Shown in pieces: positions 6,860 to 7,151 of a DNA stretch of 7,151 nt. The stretch lies in NCBI GenBank assembly GCA_015234495.1, contig JADGMZ010000009.1:1419-8569 (forward strand), in the 5' to 3' direction. How positions within the stretch are numbered: position 1 is the first letter of the stretch; each line of letters opens with the position of its first letter. Made by a program: the position numbers and the translations under genes. The DNA is from Brevundimonas sp. (lineage in GTDB: Bacteria; Pseudomonadota; Alphaproteobacteria; Caulobacterales; Caulobacteraceae). The notes beneath the pieces are model-generated. The model did not search any database. It was not told where the DNA came from and saw only the letters and a program-made list of their open reading frames with translations.

Positions 6860-7151
6860 ATGTCCGACCTCCCCCTGAAAGACCGCATCGCCCTCGTCGT
6901 CGGGGCCTCGCGCGGCATCGGCTATGAGAGCGCGCTGGCGCTGGCCAAGGCCGGGGCGCACGTGATCGCCACGGCGCGGACCCAGGGCGGGCTGGAGGAG
7001 CTGGACGACGCCGTCTTCGCCGCCACCGGCAAGCACGCGACGCTGATCCCGTTCGATCTGGTGGACGGCGGGGCCATCGACCGGCTGGGCGGGGCGATCT
7101 TCGAGCGCTTCGGGCGGCTGGACATCTGGGTGCAGGCGGCGGCGACCATGG
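6860..7151 (+). CDS. Short-chain dehydrogenase/reductase (partial, 3' end beyond right edge)
   Basis: The first 97 codons of a Rossmann-fold NAD(P)-dependent oxidoreductase. The start MSDLPLKDRIALVVGASRGIG carries the dinucleotide-binding G-A-S-x-GIG motif (Gly15 to Gly21). HVIATAR (34-40), with Arg40 after the second strand, suggests NADP preference, though this is weak evidence. PFDLVDG (64-70) supplies the Asp that usually contacts the adenine ring, and RFGRLDIWV (84-91) is the fourth strand. The usual NNAG following that strand reads QAAA here. The catalytic Ser, Tyr and Lys lie beyond the window, so activity and substrate cannot be judged. The ATG at 6860 matches the family N-terminus; no ribosome binding site is seen, but a -10-like element lies just upstream. 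An SDR gene after purF is an arrangement I recall from other alphaproteobacteria. Confidence 0.9.
   Translation, partial: MSDLPLKDRIALVVGASRGIGYESALALAKAGAHVIATARTQGGLEELDDAVFAATGKHATLIPFDLVDGGAIDRLGGAIFERFGRLDIWVQAAATM

Overview
The window is GC-rich (about 70% by eye) bacterial chromosome with dense, mostly co-directional genes. The gene order alr - radA - cvpA - purF - short-chain dehydrogenase, and the GCTA-like -10 motifs lying directly ahead of start codons, suggest an alphaproteobacterium of the Caulobacterales. Brevundimonas is my best guess, made from memory of synteny and style and not from a database search.

Layout. Positions 1-391 (minus strand) hold the N-terminal 130 codons of a bacterial heme oxygenase with a GTG start; the gene runs off the left edge. 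A 110-bp divergent gap contains a LacI-type operator-like palindrome (455-466) ahead of a MalK/UgpC-type sugar ABC transporter ATPase (502-1584, plus). No permease or binding protein is visible, so this ATPase is an orphan here. Then follow alanine racemase alr (1640-2683), the recombination/repair ATPase radA (2756-4120), a roughly 150-bp structured intergenic repeat (4126-4277), cvpA (4277-4870), purF (4901-6406), a GC hairpin (6417-6441), a small VOC/glyoxalase-fold protein (6469-6813), and the first 97 codons of a short-chain dehydrogenase/reductase (6860 to the right edge).

Functional picture. This is largely a housekeeping block: D-alanine for peptidoglycan (alr), processing of recombination intermediates (radA), an inner-membrane CvpA-family protein next to the first enzyme of de novo purine synthesis (purF), and two small accessory enzymes. 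The sugar-transport ATPase and the divergent heme oxygenase look like separate regulatory units placed next to it. All plus-strand genes from 502 onward could be partly co-transcribed, but alr and the SDR gene each show a -10-like element so close to the start codon that leaderless transcripts are plausible.

I see no convincing undescribed multi-gene system. The most interesting signals are in the non-coding sequence. The intergenic repeat between radA and cvpA supplies the cvpA Shine-Dalgarno and can fold it into a perfect 9-bp hairpin. There is a probable LacI operator on the orphan ATPase, and candidate leaderless starts. At protein level, PurF keeps a cleavable-type N-terminal extension but lacks three of the four Fe-S ligand cysteines known from the Bacillus enzyme.
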